DNA of 64,000 nt, from NCBI RefSeq assembly GCF_029784165.1, contig NC_073695.1:191049357-191113356 (forward strand), read 5' to 3'. Made by a program: the position numbers and the translations under genes. The notes beneath the pieces were generated by a model. The model was not told the DNA's origin. It searched no databases and worked only from the letters and a program-made list of their open reading frames with translations. The DNA is from Wyeomyia smithii (taxonomy: Eukaryota > Arthropoda > Insecta > Diptera > Culicidae). Shown here piece after piece: positions 19,769-31,612 of this stretch. Within the stretch, counting starts at the first letter, position 1. Each line of letters begins with the position of its first letter.

Positions 19769-21191
19769 CGAAGGATACGAACGAGAGGAGGGGCCATTTG
19801 GTGCTTAGTTGCTTACCCAACATGCAAATTGTTGGAAGCCAAGCCGAAATCATACTTTTAAGAGTATCGGATAAACCAAAAGTGGTAAATATCCATTCAA
19901 CTATCATTTTAAATGAAATACGTCCATCAGTAGACGGTATTTCAGATTCCGGAGACAGTTTATTGGCGGGAGCAGATTTCTTTCCCGGTAGTTTAGGGAA
20001 CTCTTTATCAAAAGTGTTGCCCTCAGGATTAAGTTTGAATCCTGGAGGTGACGTCTTAGCAATATTTTGCTTAGAAGGTTGACCTCTTGGGGTGTCTGTA
20101 TGCGTTTTCTTCTGCTCCTTTCTGGGAAGTTTGGGGGAAGATACACTTGGTCGTTTCCGCACGGCCCCACTTGACGGAAGAGGTTGATATACCTCTTCGT
20201 CATCATTGGAATCATCCGTTTCCAAGCTGGAATACGGATTTTCCTGTTGCTGTAAGGCAGTCTTCAACATTTGTGCAAATGACTGCTTACAGCGTTGTTT
20301 CGTAGATTTCTTCAACGCGTCTGAACGTAATTTGTATTTTGGGCACGCTTCAACTTCATGTGGGTCACCACCACAGAGACAGCATCTTGCCTGTTGATCG
20401 CCGCAAGTATGGTTAATCTCAGAGATTTCACCACACTTGGAGCATTTCGATTTATTGTTGCAGTAGGTTTTTGTGTGCCCTAACTGCAAACAATTCGTGC
20501 ATGTCATAACTTTCGGTATGAAAAGTCTTACTGGGAGTCGAAGCTTGTGAAGTTCGACATAATCCGGAAGCACTTTTCCCTCGAAAGTGACTCGAAACGA
20601 GTCATTCGGGGAGTATTTTCCCGTATTATCTTTGGAATACATTTTCCTGCATTCCAGAATTTTTATTTTTGGGAGGGAGGGATTTTTAAAGCATCCCCCA
20701 CCTTCCATCACGTCCTTCTCGGTAAGATCCGGTTCGGTGATAACACCCTCAATTTCAACTACGCGTGCCGGTATATAAACACGGTATTCGATGTTGAAAT
20801 TCGGGTCCAGGACGACATCGTTCGCTTGTCGGGGATCCGAAAATGTTGCCTTCAGTCTATCAGCTTTGACCTTGTAAACTTCGGTCAAGCTCGAGTATTT
20901 TTCCTTCAGAGATTTGCACATCTGTACAACTCTAAGAGGCTTGTTTTTGGGTCGAAAATACACGATCCAACGAAGACCAGGTTGGTTCACCTGATACATT
21001 TTAACCCGAGTTGCCCCGTCATTAGTGGATGGGGCAATTGGGGCAGTTTTACGAGGTCTTTTACGCTTTTTAACGACGTCAAAAAAAGCGTTGTTTCCAT
21101 TATTCGGAATGTCAGAAAAATCCATTGCGGACTCGTCACCTTCTGAACAAGATGAGAGGTCCGGTGGAAGAGGCAATCCACCAACCGCCAT
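19761..21191 (-). CDS. LINE ORF1, gag-like RNA-binding protein (476 aa)
   Basis: This open frame appears intact. It has a basic N-terminus (KKRKRPRKTAP near residue 40), a central region likely to be an RNA-recognition-like or gag-like domain, and three zinc knuckles at about residues 227-285 (CTNCLQLGHTKTYC, CSKCGEISEINHTC, CCLCGGDPHEVEAC). The C-terminal third is polar, with basic clusters. ORF1 proteins of this group package element RNA. The stop overlaps the ORF2 start by eight bases. The start was chosen as the first ATG of the open frame after a leader with no coding character. Confidence 0.85.
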   Translation of the reverse strand: MAVGGLPLPPDLSSCSEGDESAMDFSDIPNNGNNAFFDVVKKRKRPRKTAPIAPSTNDGATRVKMYQVNQPGLRWIVYFRPKNKPLRVVQMCKSLKEKYSSLTEVYKVKADRLKATFSDPRQANDVVLDPNFNIEYRVYIPARVVEIEGVITEPDLTEKDVMEGGGCFKNPSLPKIKILECRKMYSKDNTGKYSPNDSFRVTFEGKVLPDYVELHKLRLPVRLFIPKVMTCTNCLQLGHTKTYCNNKSKCSKCGEISEINHTCGDQQARCCLCGGDPHEVEACPKYKLRSDALKKSTKQRCKQSFAQMLKTALQQQENPYSSLETDDSNDDEEVYQPLPSSGAVRKRPSVSSPKLPRKEQKKTHTDTPRGQPSKQNIAKTSPPGFKLNPEGNTFDKEFPKLPGKKSAPANKLSPESEIPSTDGRISFKMIVEWIFTTFGLSDTLKSMISAWLPTICMLGKQLSTKWPLLSFVSFDV

Positions 21192-21720
21192 AGCGGTTGT
21201 GAACTATATGCCGCTAATAACTAATATATGAAATATATGAAAATATTTATATATTCAAAACTAAAAAGAATGGCTATATATAATAAAAGAGAGGAAATGC
21301 GAAATCAAAATATTTAAATTATATATATGTATATACGAGAATAAAGAAGGCAAAAAAGTAAAGGTTTTGTCACTTATCTTTAAATGTATGAGAATCAGCA
21401 GCACTGCCTGCGCTGTCTCCTCAACTGCAGAGCGGCGATGCCGTCCGCTTTCCCCCCGTCGGGGTTCCACAGCACACGCGCCAACTAACCACTACCACAG
21501 CTCCGTACTTCTCTACTGCGGGAATCGACCTTCGCTGATGCTGGATCAGCACGCCTTTCAGCACTCGCGCCAAAACAAGCACGACTCACCACCTTCACAC
21601 GCGAACGCAGCGCAATCGCGCCGATTAGCACCACTACCACTGGCGCTGTTCGGCAGTCGGGGCTCCCCCACCAATAACGACGCGTATTTGCACGCCACAC
21701 AACACCAACGCTAGAAGAAG
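21192..21720 (-). other. Probable LINE 5' leader
   Basis: The sequence upstream of ORF1 is GC-richer between 21380 and 21720 and holds only overlapping short frames. In this kind of element the internal promoter lies here. The 5' boundary is not defined. Confidence 0.45.
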
Positions 21721-22036
21721 CGAGATATTAATTTTGGTAATCCACAGAGCACTCAAGAAAAACGACTTTCCTGCTCGGCTGCCGAAAAGACTATGATTTT
21801 TTCTTTCTGATCGGGATGTTATTTCAATACTGCATACATAGTTGGGTGGGGCAAAGTGATCAATTTTCCAGAACCAAGTTTTTTTGGTTCTTTTTGGGGC
21901 CTCAAACAACCCTACACTTATAGGGAGTCAATTGGTTTTGTCTCCGCTTGACGCATTGCATTTCAAATTTGTATGATACTCCAATTATTTGTATTTGTAT
22001 GATACTCCAATAATGCACTACATTATGTTAAAGTAT

Positions 22037-22361
22037 TGTGAGCGGGGGCCTAGTGTGGTTGGTAACGTATCCGCCAACCACGCTCGACGCCTGGGTTCGA
22101 ATCCCACCGCCGACATAGGTGTCGATGGTTGTGAGGTGGCGTGATGCACTCACAACCAACCCAACTGGTCTAGATTCAATCTTAGCCGACACCGGGAGAT
22201 TTTCTGAGGCGAAAAATCTCTGGGATCACGCCTTCCATCGCATGAGGAAGTAAAGCCGTAGGCGGCGGTCCGTTAATAAACGGGTCGTGAGTTAGGGTCC
22301 TGGGTGTGGAGTCGCCTTCCTGGGCGTCGGTGATTGGCCATAAATAAAAGATAAAAAAAAA
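22037..22361 (+). mobile_element. tRNA-derived SINE, complete (325 bp)
   Basis: The head resembles a tRNA, with an A-box-like TAGTGTGGTTGGT at 22051-22063 and a B box GGTTCGAATC at 22094-22103, which would drive RNA polymerase III transcription. The body ends in an A-rich tail. The element is flanked by a 15 bp duplication, ATTATGTTAAAGTAT at 22022-22036 and ATTATGTTGAAGTAT at 22362-22376, with one mismatch. It is like the mosquito Feilai type in design, but I cannot confirm the family. Confidence 0.9.
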
Positions 22362-22434
22362 ATTATGTTGAAGTATAGTATTTTAGATACCTAACAGCTT
22401 TGCAGTAGACACTGAAAAGCTAGGAGATACCTAA

Positions 22435-22745
22435 GAAGAGCTATAGCTGTTCAAAGTTGAGTATGTCGATTTAAATTCAGAAAATCTTGTTTTCTGCCAA
22501 CATTACCAATGTACCGGCGTAAGTAGGATTCCCATCAGAAGTAACCTGTCATAACGAGTTTATACACTCAGCTGGATCAAGCAAACAAATTTAGGTCGAT
22601 ATTCTGGGCGTAGGTACAATCTACATCGTGTTTCAGAGGTCTTCTGATGGAAATCTGACTGATGCCGCTACACTGGCAGTGTTGGCAGAAAACATGATTT
22701 GCAACATAAATTTCGACACAATCACCTTTTAAACAGCTCTATTAT
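22435..22745. mobile_element. Foldback MITE with ~130 bp arms
   Basis: The left arm (containing TTTTCTGCCAACATTACC) and the right arm (containing its inverted counterpart, GGCAGTGTTGGCAGAAAA) pair over about 130 bases with some mismatches and a loop of about 50 bases. The outer ends are AGAGCTATAGCTGTTCAAAG and its degenerate complement. No clear duplication was found, so the ends are approximate. Confidence 0.6.
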
Positions 22746-23999
22746 TTTTTGGGAAGCCCTGGCTCTTTAGTGTCTTCGGCCAAGTTGTTAGGCATCAAAA
22801 AACCTACCATTTGAAGTCATGAAACCTACATTTCGAGCCGTTTAGAGCTCTTATAATGGAAAATGCAACAAAGTTGGTTTTTCCATACAAATCTCCATAT
22901 AAATTTGGTTCTGGCTTTCTGCTATCAAGTTTCATTCATTCATATTCATTCTATTGTCAGATAAAATGCGCGAAATGCTCCCGGGTGGGCCAAAACATGT
23001 AGGTGGGTTAAAATATCCCCGTTCATTTAATCATTCAGATATATTTTACTTCCCCGCCAATTTCTGTTTACCGCTTCACATACTGATTAGAAGAAAACAA
23101 TTGATTTAATAAGTTCATTTATCACAGTTTTAGAAGGTGCGTAGCATGATTCAATCAAAATAGTTGATTTTTAATAATTTCATATTGAATTATAAGAGAG
23201 TGAAAACTGGGTCACAGAGTAAGCAAATATAGGATAGTTGGGGAAGAATTGTGGTAATCTAGCATAGAAGTCAAAATAATCTTTTTTGTATTAATTAATT
23301 CTCTCTTAGTTAGGAAAAGCCTGATGCTATCGAATTTGAACCCATTTTAGTAACCATACCGAACTTATTGCATATTGAATTAACCAACGCAGATTAATTT
23401 GTGTTTTAACATGAAAGATGAAAGTTAAAATTTTTCAATAAAATTTCTAAACGTCAATATCCTTTCCAATTTTTTATACAAATTATAATTTATACAAGAA
23501 AATTGAATATTTTGGTTGAATATGAAAAACACCAGTGTTTTGAATTTTTAAAACTTATACCTAATTTTTGTTTACACTGATAATACGCCTCAATCTTTTA
23601 TATCAATAATGGTGGACCTTCAACCAAACTGAATCAAAAAAATACATAGAATAGAGGAAGCAGGATTTCATAATCACTGTTTTTTGTTCCTAAAAAAAGA
23701 TCACTGGCTTTTTTACTATCATTAATAATTCTGACACACTATTGCATTGGCGAGTTTAATGGCATTCTGTAAAAAAAAAAACAACAACTAAACACATTGG
23801 TTCAAAAAACAAATTCTTTTATGAGATATTCTAATGGTGGAGCTTGTAATATGTAACACATTTTTTTCTAATCAATCAGACTGCACCTGGAGTATAGACA
23901 AAAATAGGCAACATCATTTGTATTCTGGGTAGTAATTAGAGTTACAATACCCCGTAGATAAAAATATAGGTTTATGTTTTATAAAATATTAACATAAAC
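22746..23999. other. AT-rich spacer, no gene
   Basis: Very AT-rich with many stops in all frames. I recognise nothing in it. Confidence 0.5.
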
Positions 24000-26355
24000 A
24001 ATGTGTGATACTCGTCTAGTGATTCCTATTGAACCTTTCTTAGCGCCGAAGCGGAGTCGATTCAGCCACATTATCAACTTAGATGGCGATTTCACCGGAG
24101 TGAAGAGAATAGAAGAGCGACTTAAACAGGACTGTGGCGAGCCTCAGTAGAGACCCTAGCGCACGGTACCTTCTCTTGGGCTCTCGTGGTAAGGTCTCTT
24201 CTCAATACAGTGAGACGGAGTGGAAACCGATCTCACCTACCGTAGGCCTGCCTACTGAAACGCGACGTGACGATGAACGAATATGGCGTCGTTCATCGTC
24301 GCGTTGTATAGTTTATGGCTGAATACCGAGCCCGTTCCACTCTCCGGCGCAGTCTGTTTTGATGAGTTGCGCTGTGCGTACGCGTCTGTGCAGTTGGTCT
24401 TCGTACGCCAAGTATAGGTTTGCTTTCCGACCAGGCACTCCTGCAGGGTGTTGACGGATCAACACCACCATTCCGCGGAATGTGCAACAGAAGCGAACTG
24501 TGGCAGAAGAGTAAGAACACATTTTGTCCCGTGGTAATATAAAGTGTGGACCGGAGTGTGCGCGCGGAAAATAATGATAATTTTTGTACAACTCAGGTTT
24601 GGAATGTGAGCAGTTTTTATGTGTCCTTTTCTTGCCTTTTTAACGAATAATTTTGTTTTGGCCCCGGTAATGATGTTTTTTTTTTGACCTGGTACCAAGA
24701 GCATCGTTCTGAGCAGAAAAATTTTTGAATGGTGAAAAATGAGTTCTTGGAACGGCATTGCTAAGCAAGAGCAAGTACTGTGTTCTTGTTTTCCGGATCG
24801 AGAAAAAATTGGCTGTGACGCTCGGATGATGATAACGATAATGGTGACAAAAGAGAATAACAATAAAATTTATTTTACAAGGGATATCGTGGAGGAAAAA
24901 TACGGTTCAGTTTGAATGCGAACGCGATTTAGTTTGGAGATATTTTGAGCCGTGAAAGTTGGAACGAAGAAGGAATTTTCGCGCAGCTTAAGTACGCTCA
25001 GACCGAAACAGATAAGCGGAAAACGGGTGTAATATACATGGCAGCATGGTTATAATGGATGTTCATAATCAGTGGAAGAGAGAAGCGCATGTTTGGGGAA
25101 GTGGAAACCGTGCAAGGCAATTCAGCAAGTGATAAATGTACTAATTGTTTGAATTAATCTTCGGTTAAGCAGTAAGTTTTGTGTACGCTGGTTTAAATTC
25201 AACCTCACGAATATTTGTGTGTTCCACAATCGTCATCTGCCGGTTAAAGACACGGAACACGTTAAGCCTTATAAATTGTACTCGAACTGACATTTCGAAC
25301 CTGCAAGGGTAGTATGCATGCATGCGGAAACGGGAGACATCGTAATTGACAGCATTAACAATAGCATCATGACCCAAAAGAGAAGTCAGTGCGAAGTGAC
25401 TTCGACGATCCAGAAGCAACAGACAACGAACCCGGCGTGAATTCTCGGTGCTGGTATCTATTGTAGCGTTGAACAGTAAACTCGTTCGCGTGTGGATTCA
25501 TGAAACCAAACAGGCAGCAGTTTTCTGTTTGACTCCAGCAGCCCGTGATCAATTTGAAAGTTAGTTGGAGTTTTCTATAGTTTATAGGTCACAAAACGGC
25601 AGCAAATTTATTACATTCTTCGTCGGTTTCGATCAATGGTATGCAGTACGAATGTGTGTCGTAATTTTGAATGCAACAGCATTGCATCATTGGCAGTTAA
25701 AGTGCACTAAACATACAATAATAATAAAAAACTAGTAGATATAAATAAGCTGTTTCATACACAATCAGAGCTTCTAGTGATTACATAAAATGTAACTTTT
25801 CAAATAATTCAACTATCGATCTACGAAGAAAGATCAAAACAATTTACAACTCCGTGCGGCTTCAAAAGACTTCGAATACCGACACACTCGCGGTCCAGCA
25901 AGCATTCTTTTAGGACCTCTACTTCCATACCAAGGGTTTTGTTTTATTTTCCCTGGAGTGTTTGTGGTTATTACTGATATTATTACTACGTGGATTCCCT
26001 TTTTTCGCCACGGCTCAAACGATTATTGTTTTGTTTGTGTTCGTGAACCTTCGCGATCGAATCGGAGTGCCAAGCGAGGAAACCGTTCCGAAAGAGGAAT
26101 CTGGGAAAAATATACAGTGACCAAGCGAAAAGGGAAGATACAAGCGAGTGCGAAAGAGACACGAGCAAGGGCCACGAGGCGAAAGGAATTCGGTTGTAAC
26201 GCAGCGGGAAACCTGATTTTCGCTGGCGGCTCGGCTGGTTAGGGAAGAGCAAGTGGGAGCGCAAACAGTGTTACTGCGGTGTGCACACACGGGACCATAC
26301 ACATACGACGGTGCGAGAGAGAGAGAGGGAGAACGAGCGATAAAGCGAAGAGGTA
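24000..26355 (+). other. Non-repetitive region; possible non-coding 5' exon(s)
   Basis: Compared with its surroundings this stretch has more even base composition, no paired termini and no repeated module. From about 25850 to 26352 it is purine-rich and GC-richer, ending AAAGCGAAGAG followed by GTAAGTGCC, a good 5' splice-site match. This could be an untranslated exon of a host gene whose coding exons lie outside the window. No protein is recognisable here. The reading is inference and would need RNA evidence. Confidence 0.3.
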
Positions 26356-26841
26356 AGTGCCCTCCTTCCAAGTTTGATTTTTTCGTCGGCCGGTTGGCCG
26401 AGCGGTCGGTTCGTTGTCAGTGAGGTCGTCCAAGTTCCATCCGCGATCCGCTGCTGCTGGTTGACTTGTTTCGTTTCACCATAGCACCATCCCTGTAGAG
26501 TTTTTATTTTCTTTAATGTTTTGTTTGAAATGCATCTCGTGTCAAATTTGAAAGGACATGTCGGTTGTTCGATGGCCGGAGAAGCATTTGGGTTATTATT
26601 TCGATTCTAAATGATCAGAAAATGAATGGTTTTATTTTAGGTTTTATTACAGGCTAAGGTTCCATTCTGGGATGAATCGACTGCTTCCCAGCAGTGCTAA
26701 TGCTTCCCAGCTGAACAGGAAAGAAATATTTTATTTATGACTGGTATCAAAGAAAGCTGGCATGACTTTTTCAAATGGTTTTTTTGTTTCAGTTATTTGA
26801 GCGCTGATTCGATAAAACAGGTGCCATGCGGCTCGTAATAA

Positions 26842-27051
26842 AAGCAAAGCCTCGGTGCTACATTCCGATTCGGAATTTGACCTTATGTTTACTATACACA
26901 GACTTCGCAGCCAACCGTTAAGTGTACAGGACAATTTCGGGGCTAGCGCTACGATCCTACTGACACTAACAGTCTCTCCCGAGTCAAGACTCGAACCTAC
27001 GACGATTGGCTTGTTAGGCCAGCATCGTACCTCGAGACCAGCTGGGGAGAC
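26842..27051 (-). mobile_element. tRNA-derived SINE, minus strand (210 bp)
   Basis: On the minus strand the head reads TGGTCTCGAGGTACGATGC with a B box GGTTCGAGTC (plus-strand 26988-26997), followed by a conserved body also found at 37236-37385. An 11 bp duplication GCTCGTAATAA flanks it (26831-26841 and 27052-27062). No long A-tail is visible. Confidence 0.82.
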
Positions 27052-27062
27052 GCTCGTAATAA

Positions 27063-28491
27063 CACATCTTAAATCATTCTTCAAAATGACAGTGTTACGC
27101 TTGTAAGTGGAAATAAGAAGGAATCACATACTTAGTGAATAATAATAAAAATGAAAGTGGCAGAAAGTTTTGCTTCGCCATTCTTTAACTTTTACTCCAA
27201 ATATACATTTCAGAATAATCAATTTTACGGGGTTCACAAGCAATGGCCAGCTGGATCATGCACACATTCAACAGCACACGTGTATTTTCTTTCGGTTTGG
27301 TTCAGATTTTATTGCTCTTGTTCTGATGATAATAGTCCCACCTGATGCCATGGCATCATTTCGAGCTAAACGATTTATCTATTTGAGATATTTTGGAATC
27401 CTAAAATTATCTGAACATTAAACCTTATGTTTAGGAGTTGGCCCTTGATACCAACTTATGATCAAGTAGGAAATCCTACAATCATATAGTAATCGGTTAG
27501 GAGCTCGAAGTCAACAGATGTATTTGCCGATCAATTCATGAAAACCAGTACGCTTTTACTCCTCACAAAAATACGGCATGGGGTGTTTTCATCCAGTATT
27601 CAAAATCAATCAAAAATTGTACTAATTTCGAACAATATTTATGTGACTTCTCCCAAAAAGTTCAGACGAAAATCCGGAAAACCTTCATTGCAGCAATAAA
27701 TCCAGGCCAGCCTCTAGATGGTTCGGGATGTTTGGTCACTTCATAAGAAACCAACAATCGATGCTCTTCGCAATGGAATCAAACCGTCTGGTAACACATT
27801 AACCTAATGCCGCCTTACAGCAAAGTACCTAATAGCAAACTCATTTTTTAAAGGGTACCCAGCTAAAAATTCCTTTTCAAACCAACTCACATAATCGCAT
27901 CATTAGGTTCCTTTTCAGTGGAAGCTCGTCTTAACAGGTGCTGTGTTCCGCGCCGTAATGGCTTTCGGTTGCTCTTTAACCAGGCTCACCTCTCTAGCGT
28001 TAGAATGCAGACAATCCCGGCTAATTAAAAACGTAAAATTCCCGACACGCTTCGAACTGGCTCCAAACGCTGCTGGAACTGGCATTCGAGAGGTGATTTC
28101 TCTATCTTCGTTTTCTTTACTATCCCCCTGTCCGCTTCACAATACAGTTGGATGCCAAAGATGGAAATTATGGTGATGATGATAGTGATGAAGATCACGG
28201 CGCACCAACTTAGCCTTTTTGGAGTTGGAAGATTTCGGCACACGCCACACTGCCTAGAGATGTTCTCCAAAGACTAAAATGGGTTTTAGCAGAGCCGTAT
28301 TCCACTTGGGAAAAAATAGAGGATTACTTTCATCGAGATAGCAGGTGACTTTCTATGGCATGGATAAATCAAACCGAGTTAAGTTGGTTTTAATCGATGA
28401 AAAAGATGCAAGAAGCAGCTGGCATGTTACTTGTGTGTTTTTGGTTTTAAAATATCTCATATAGACGGTTCCGAAAATTATATATTCTCAA
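27063..28491. other. No gene recognised
   Basis: Only short frames without motifs. No paired termini were noticed. Confidence 0.45.
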
Positions 28492-28631
28492 CCCTCTAGT
28501 GCCCAAGTTAATTTCTAGACGGGCTTCGGTTAAATCACTATGAAACATTATGAACAATTTTTAAGTATTTTTTGAAGCTTTTTAGAGGTTTGACTGAAGC
28601 TCGCCAAATGGCGGCATTTGGCACTAGAGGG
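28492..28631. mobile_element. 140 bp piggyBac-like MITE
   Basis: The ends are CCCTCTAGTGCC and the inverted GGCACTAGAGGG. The right flank is TTAA, the piggyBac target, and the left flank is TCAA, one change away. The interior has further inverted similarity (CGGGCTTCGGTTAAA against TTTGACTGAAGCTCG). Assignment rests on the target site and CCC start. Confidence 0.6.
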
Positions 28632-28659
28632 TTAAATAAAACAAAATACATAAGAGTTT

Positions 28660-29150
28660 TTTGATCAATGTATTTTCATGTTTTTTCAGTTCAATTAAAT
28701 TCGTATTATTTTTGGTAAGGATTGTTAGGTTTTTCTATTTTTTAAACCTTTTTGGCAAACATTCTGCCACGAAGATTCTGATCATAATTTTGTCAGTCAT
28801 AATGAATGGACGAAACATTTTTCCACATTCGCAAATGGCTTACTCACTCATAACCTTTATGCCGGATTTTTCGATGTAGATTGCTTTAACTGATTTAGGG
28901 ACTTCCATTCCCTTCGGTACGATATCAAGTTGCGGCCTTGGTAGAGTTTATAGTCATTATAGTTTATGAAGGTTTTGTCATCCATAATAATACACCCCGA
29001 TTTCTCGGTTAGAAGTTTTCATATTGCTTGCTAACCCTGGGTTTCACAGATTGTTCTTCGTTTTGGCTGCTTCAGCTTCCAAAAAGTCTGTAAGATCATC
29101 CTTTCCTTGGCACGCCTAACGTTAGTCGATGAGGTACCTAGTCTCGGGGC
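28660..29150 (-). pseudogene. Decayed Tc1/mariner-superfamily transposase
   Basis: Read on the minus strand with several frame changes, the region contains CIIMDDKTFINYND, the first catalytic aspartate region of a Tc1/mariner transposase. Downstream are a cysteine-containing strand (AICECGK) and FVAECLPKRF, an ordering seen in DD37D/E-like mariner relatives. Stops and shifts break it throughout. I cannot see its inverted repeats. Confidence 0.6.
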
Positions 29151-29553
29151 ATCGGTAAACGTATACTCTTCACCATACTTCACTAATGCAGTTTAAACTT
29201 ACACCCAGGGATCGGGTGCTACTCATTTTTTTGCGTGCAAAGCACACGCCGTTGGGAGACTGCACATAAATTTCTAAAGAGACGAGTAAGAGCAGTTCGG
29301 ATTGCACTGTACATTCGTTTCCAAAGAGACAAGTAAGTGCAGGTAGCATGTCACAACACACTTTATCCGTCTCTTTCCGGAGATGTCTCTTGGTCAGGGA
29401 TCGGGTGCTACTCTTTTTTTTTACGAGTAGAATGCACGATGTTGGGAGACTGCACATCAATTTCCAAAGAGACGAGTAAAAGCAGCTCGGATCCCTTTCG
29501 TGTCGTTCAGGAGACCTCACGAAGTTTACCCCAGTATAGTGCAGAAAGACTTA

Positions 29554-29790
29554 CCGTGACTGCAGGTAATTCTGCGCAGCACATTTTCCCGCGCACTGAG
29601 CTTATAAAACTGTTTGCTACAGTAAATTTTACTAATACATACCTAATCTCTGTACTATTATAGCAGACTATGCTATGCACATGGTAAAGCACACAAATCA
29701 ACTGTGTTTTAGTAAAATTTACTGTTTAAAAATAGTTTTTTAAGATGAGTGCGCGGAAAACGTGCTGCGCAGAATTACCCGCAGTCACGG
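29554..29790. mobile_element. 237 bp TA-flanked MITE with ~45 bp termini
   Basis: The left end starts CCGTGACTGCAGGTAATTCT and the complement of the right end starts CCGTGACTGCGGGTAATTCT. Pairing continues for about 45 bases. TA flanks both sides (29552-29553 and 29791-29792), suggesting a Tc1/mariner or pogo origin. Confidence 0.85.
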
Positions 29791-30401
29791 TAGTTTCTAC
29801 CTCGGAAAATTTCTTGGGTTTTGTGTGCCTCTTTGTTGAGAGAGTTTTTGATCACAGCCAGTGATGCCACATATTCAGATTAATCTGTAGTTATACAGAT
29901 TTTATTTTTCGACATTTTCACGCATAACGATTATCTGTGTTGTATGAGGATGCGGATCACACCCTTTCAAAAAAATGAAAAATGAACCGTACAACGCATA
30001 TTTTTGTTTTGAAAGGTATGCTTCTATGTTGACAACACTAAATGAAGGCACAGCTTAATGCTTTTAAAGTTAAATAGCACCTAAACATAAAGAGGCGTCA
30101 AAGAACATCTTGTACAGTAGACTTTAAAACTCAATTTAGTTAACAACAAAACCCATGTTTATCACATATTTAAGAGAGGAAATTGTTCATTTTCTAGGTG
30201 CTTCTTATTCTCTATAATTCGACGTTTAAAAGATATCATTGATTACGGACCCTCTCGACTTTCCAACGAAACGAACAAAATTAAGCTAGCTTTACATTTC
30301 TTGTGCAGTAGTTAAATGTATTTAAAAATGAGAGTGGCAACCCTGATTATGCCTGTGCTGTGTGAAAATTTTGCCCGTTTGCGGCTTCCTGCGGACTCGT
30401 A

Positions 30402-31230
30402 GGGGGAATAGGGGCATTGAAAAGTTTATCGTATAATGGTGAAAAACACAAATTAGATTCATGCTTATAAAACTAGCAATCAGTGGATGTGTGGGGCACA
30501 ATGAGCTTCCCACTGGGGCATAATGAGCACTCTTATAGAACATATCTGTGTAGAAGTACAACTGATGGGCCAACGTTTGTCGCGAGATGCCATGATACTT
30601 GGCGGCTTGTTTCGTAAATGTCCCGTCGCGCCTTATGGTGGCCAATTCTGCCTGCAGTCCCTTTTTCTGACCGATTCGGCTTCAAAGATTTTCTAATATA
30701 TGTTCGCACCATCACTGTAAACAAACACTGACTATGGAAACAGAACAAGTCTCACAAGTCTACTGAGATGAATTTCAGGTAAATTAATGTGACAACACAC
30801 CTTGTCTTATTTCACCCCAACTATAGGTGACCATTTCGCTCCTATCGAATTAGTTAAAGTTAATATGAGATATTAACACTAATTATAGCTTAAAATCAAC
30901 ATAACATAACATAACATAGTGAAATTTGGGGTACGACCCATACGTCATATTGATGTGTCTAAAATTCTACATACTTGATTGAGGCACGACCGTATAAGCT
31001 TATTTTGTAGTGCGCAATAATAATAGTTTTTCCAACATCCGGGAACCAAGTTGATTTTTTCAGTATATTTCCATGTTTTAAACAGACAAATCACTTTTGT
31101 TCTACATCAAGATATACTGTAGTAACTACGGAACAGTTCCACATACCACATTGTATTAAAAAATGCGTAGTTTCGCATATAAGAGGGGTGCCCATTTCAC
31201 CCCGTGTGCTTATTATGCCCCTCATCCCCC
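30402..31230. mobile_element. pogo-like element nested in the hAT-type element
   Basis: Termini GGGGGAATAGGGGCA and, on the other strand, GGGGGATGAGGGGCATAATA are flanked by TA (30400-30401 and 31231-31232). The phrase GGGGCATAATGAGCA also occurs near the left end. A remnant of a pipsqueak-type helix-turn-helix on the minus strand supports pogo ancestry. Most of the transposase is gone. Confidence 0.75.
30540..30712 (-). pseudogene. pogo transposase N-terminus (HTH_psq remnant)
   Basis: On the minus strand the sequence starts MVRTYIRKSLKPNRSEKG, shifts frame once, and continues as ATIRRDGTFTKQAAKYHGIS. This pattern is the pipsqueak/CENP-B type DNA-binding domain found at the start of pogo transposases. 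The catalytic domain is absent. It is non-functional because of the frameshift and truncation. Confidence 0.65.
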
Positions 31231-31612
31231 TACACAGATTTTAATGCAACATTCGTAGCAAGTTTCGAACGCTTTTATTGCACATAATTGCACAGAGACA
31301 TCTCCAGAAAGAGACGGATAGAGAGTGCTGTGACATGCGAACTGCACTTACCTGTCTCTTTGGAAACGAAATGTACAGTGCAATCCGAACTGCTCTTACT
31401 CGTCTCTTTAGAAATTATTGTGCAGTCTCCCAACGGCGTGTGCTTTGCACGCAAAAAAATGAGTAACACCCGATCTCTGACTCTCAAGAATAAAATCTCT
31501 CTCTCCTTCGTCTATTACTCCTTCCAAATATTGGAGACGTGCACAAAAATCTGCGAGACGCACGAAGATTTTTTGCACAGCTCTGAGTAGTTAGACGATC
31601 CCTGCTTACACC

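Larger units (their letters stand above)
15004..21720 (-). mobile_element. Non-LTR retrotransposon of the I-like group, nearly full length
   Basis: The element runs on the minus strand with the order 5' leader, ORF1 (gag-like, zinc knuckles), ORF2 (APE-type endonuclease, RT, RNase H, C-terminal CCHC) and 3' region. It ends in an A-rich tail, seen as a T-rich run at 15004-15037 on the plus strand. This domain set, with RNase H in ORF2, is that of the I/Loner/R1-like branch; I favour the I/Loner clade but am not certain. It is damaged by a small deletion with frame change near 17680 and by a hAT-type MITE at 15998-16648. I could not find a duplication at its ends, and the 5' limit (21.7-21.9 kb) is approximate. 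Confidence 0.88.
29206..31604. mobile_element. hAT-type element, 2.4 kb, with nested insertions
   Basis: The left end begins CAGGGATCGGGTGC and the complement of the right end begins CAGGGATCGTC. A perfect 8 bp duplication CTTACACC flanks it (29198-29205 and 31605-31612). About 200 bp of subterminal sequence is shared in inverted orientation: 29206-29390 matches 31290-31486, including GGGAGACTGCACA and AAAGAGACGAGTAA. The left terminus is partly repeated in tandem at 29395. No hAT transposase is recognisable. The interior holds a TA-flanked MITE and a pogo-like element. Confidence 0.82.

Noticed and set aside
20547..21146. 199-codon plus-strand frame opposite LINE ORF1
   Set aside because: It is the shadow of ORF1, whose zinc knuckles and order in the element show the true coding strand.
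22037..22130. A functional tRNA gene
   Set aside because: A and B boxes are present but no cloverleaf or mature 3' end is formed; a body, A-tail and 15 bp TSD show that it is a SINE.
29170..29663. Frames of 108-116 codons on both strands
   Set aside because: They lie in the duplicated, inverted subterminal region of a hAT-type element and reappear in its other end; no protein motif.
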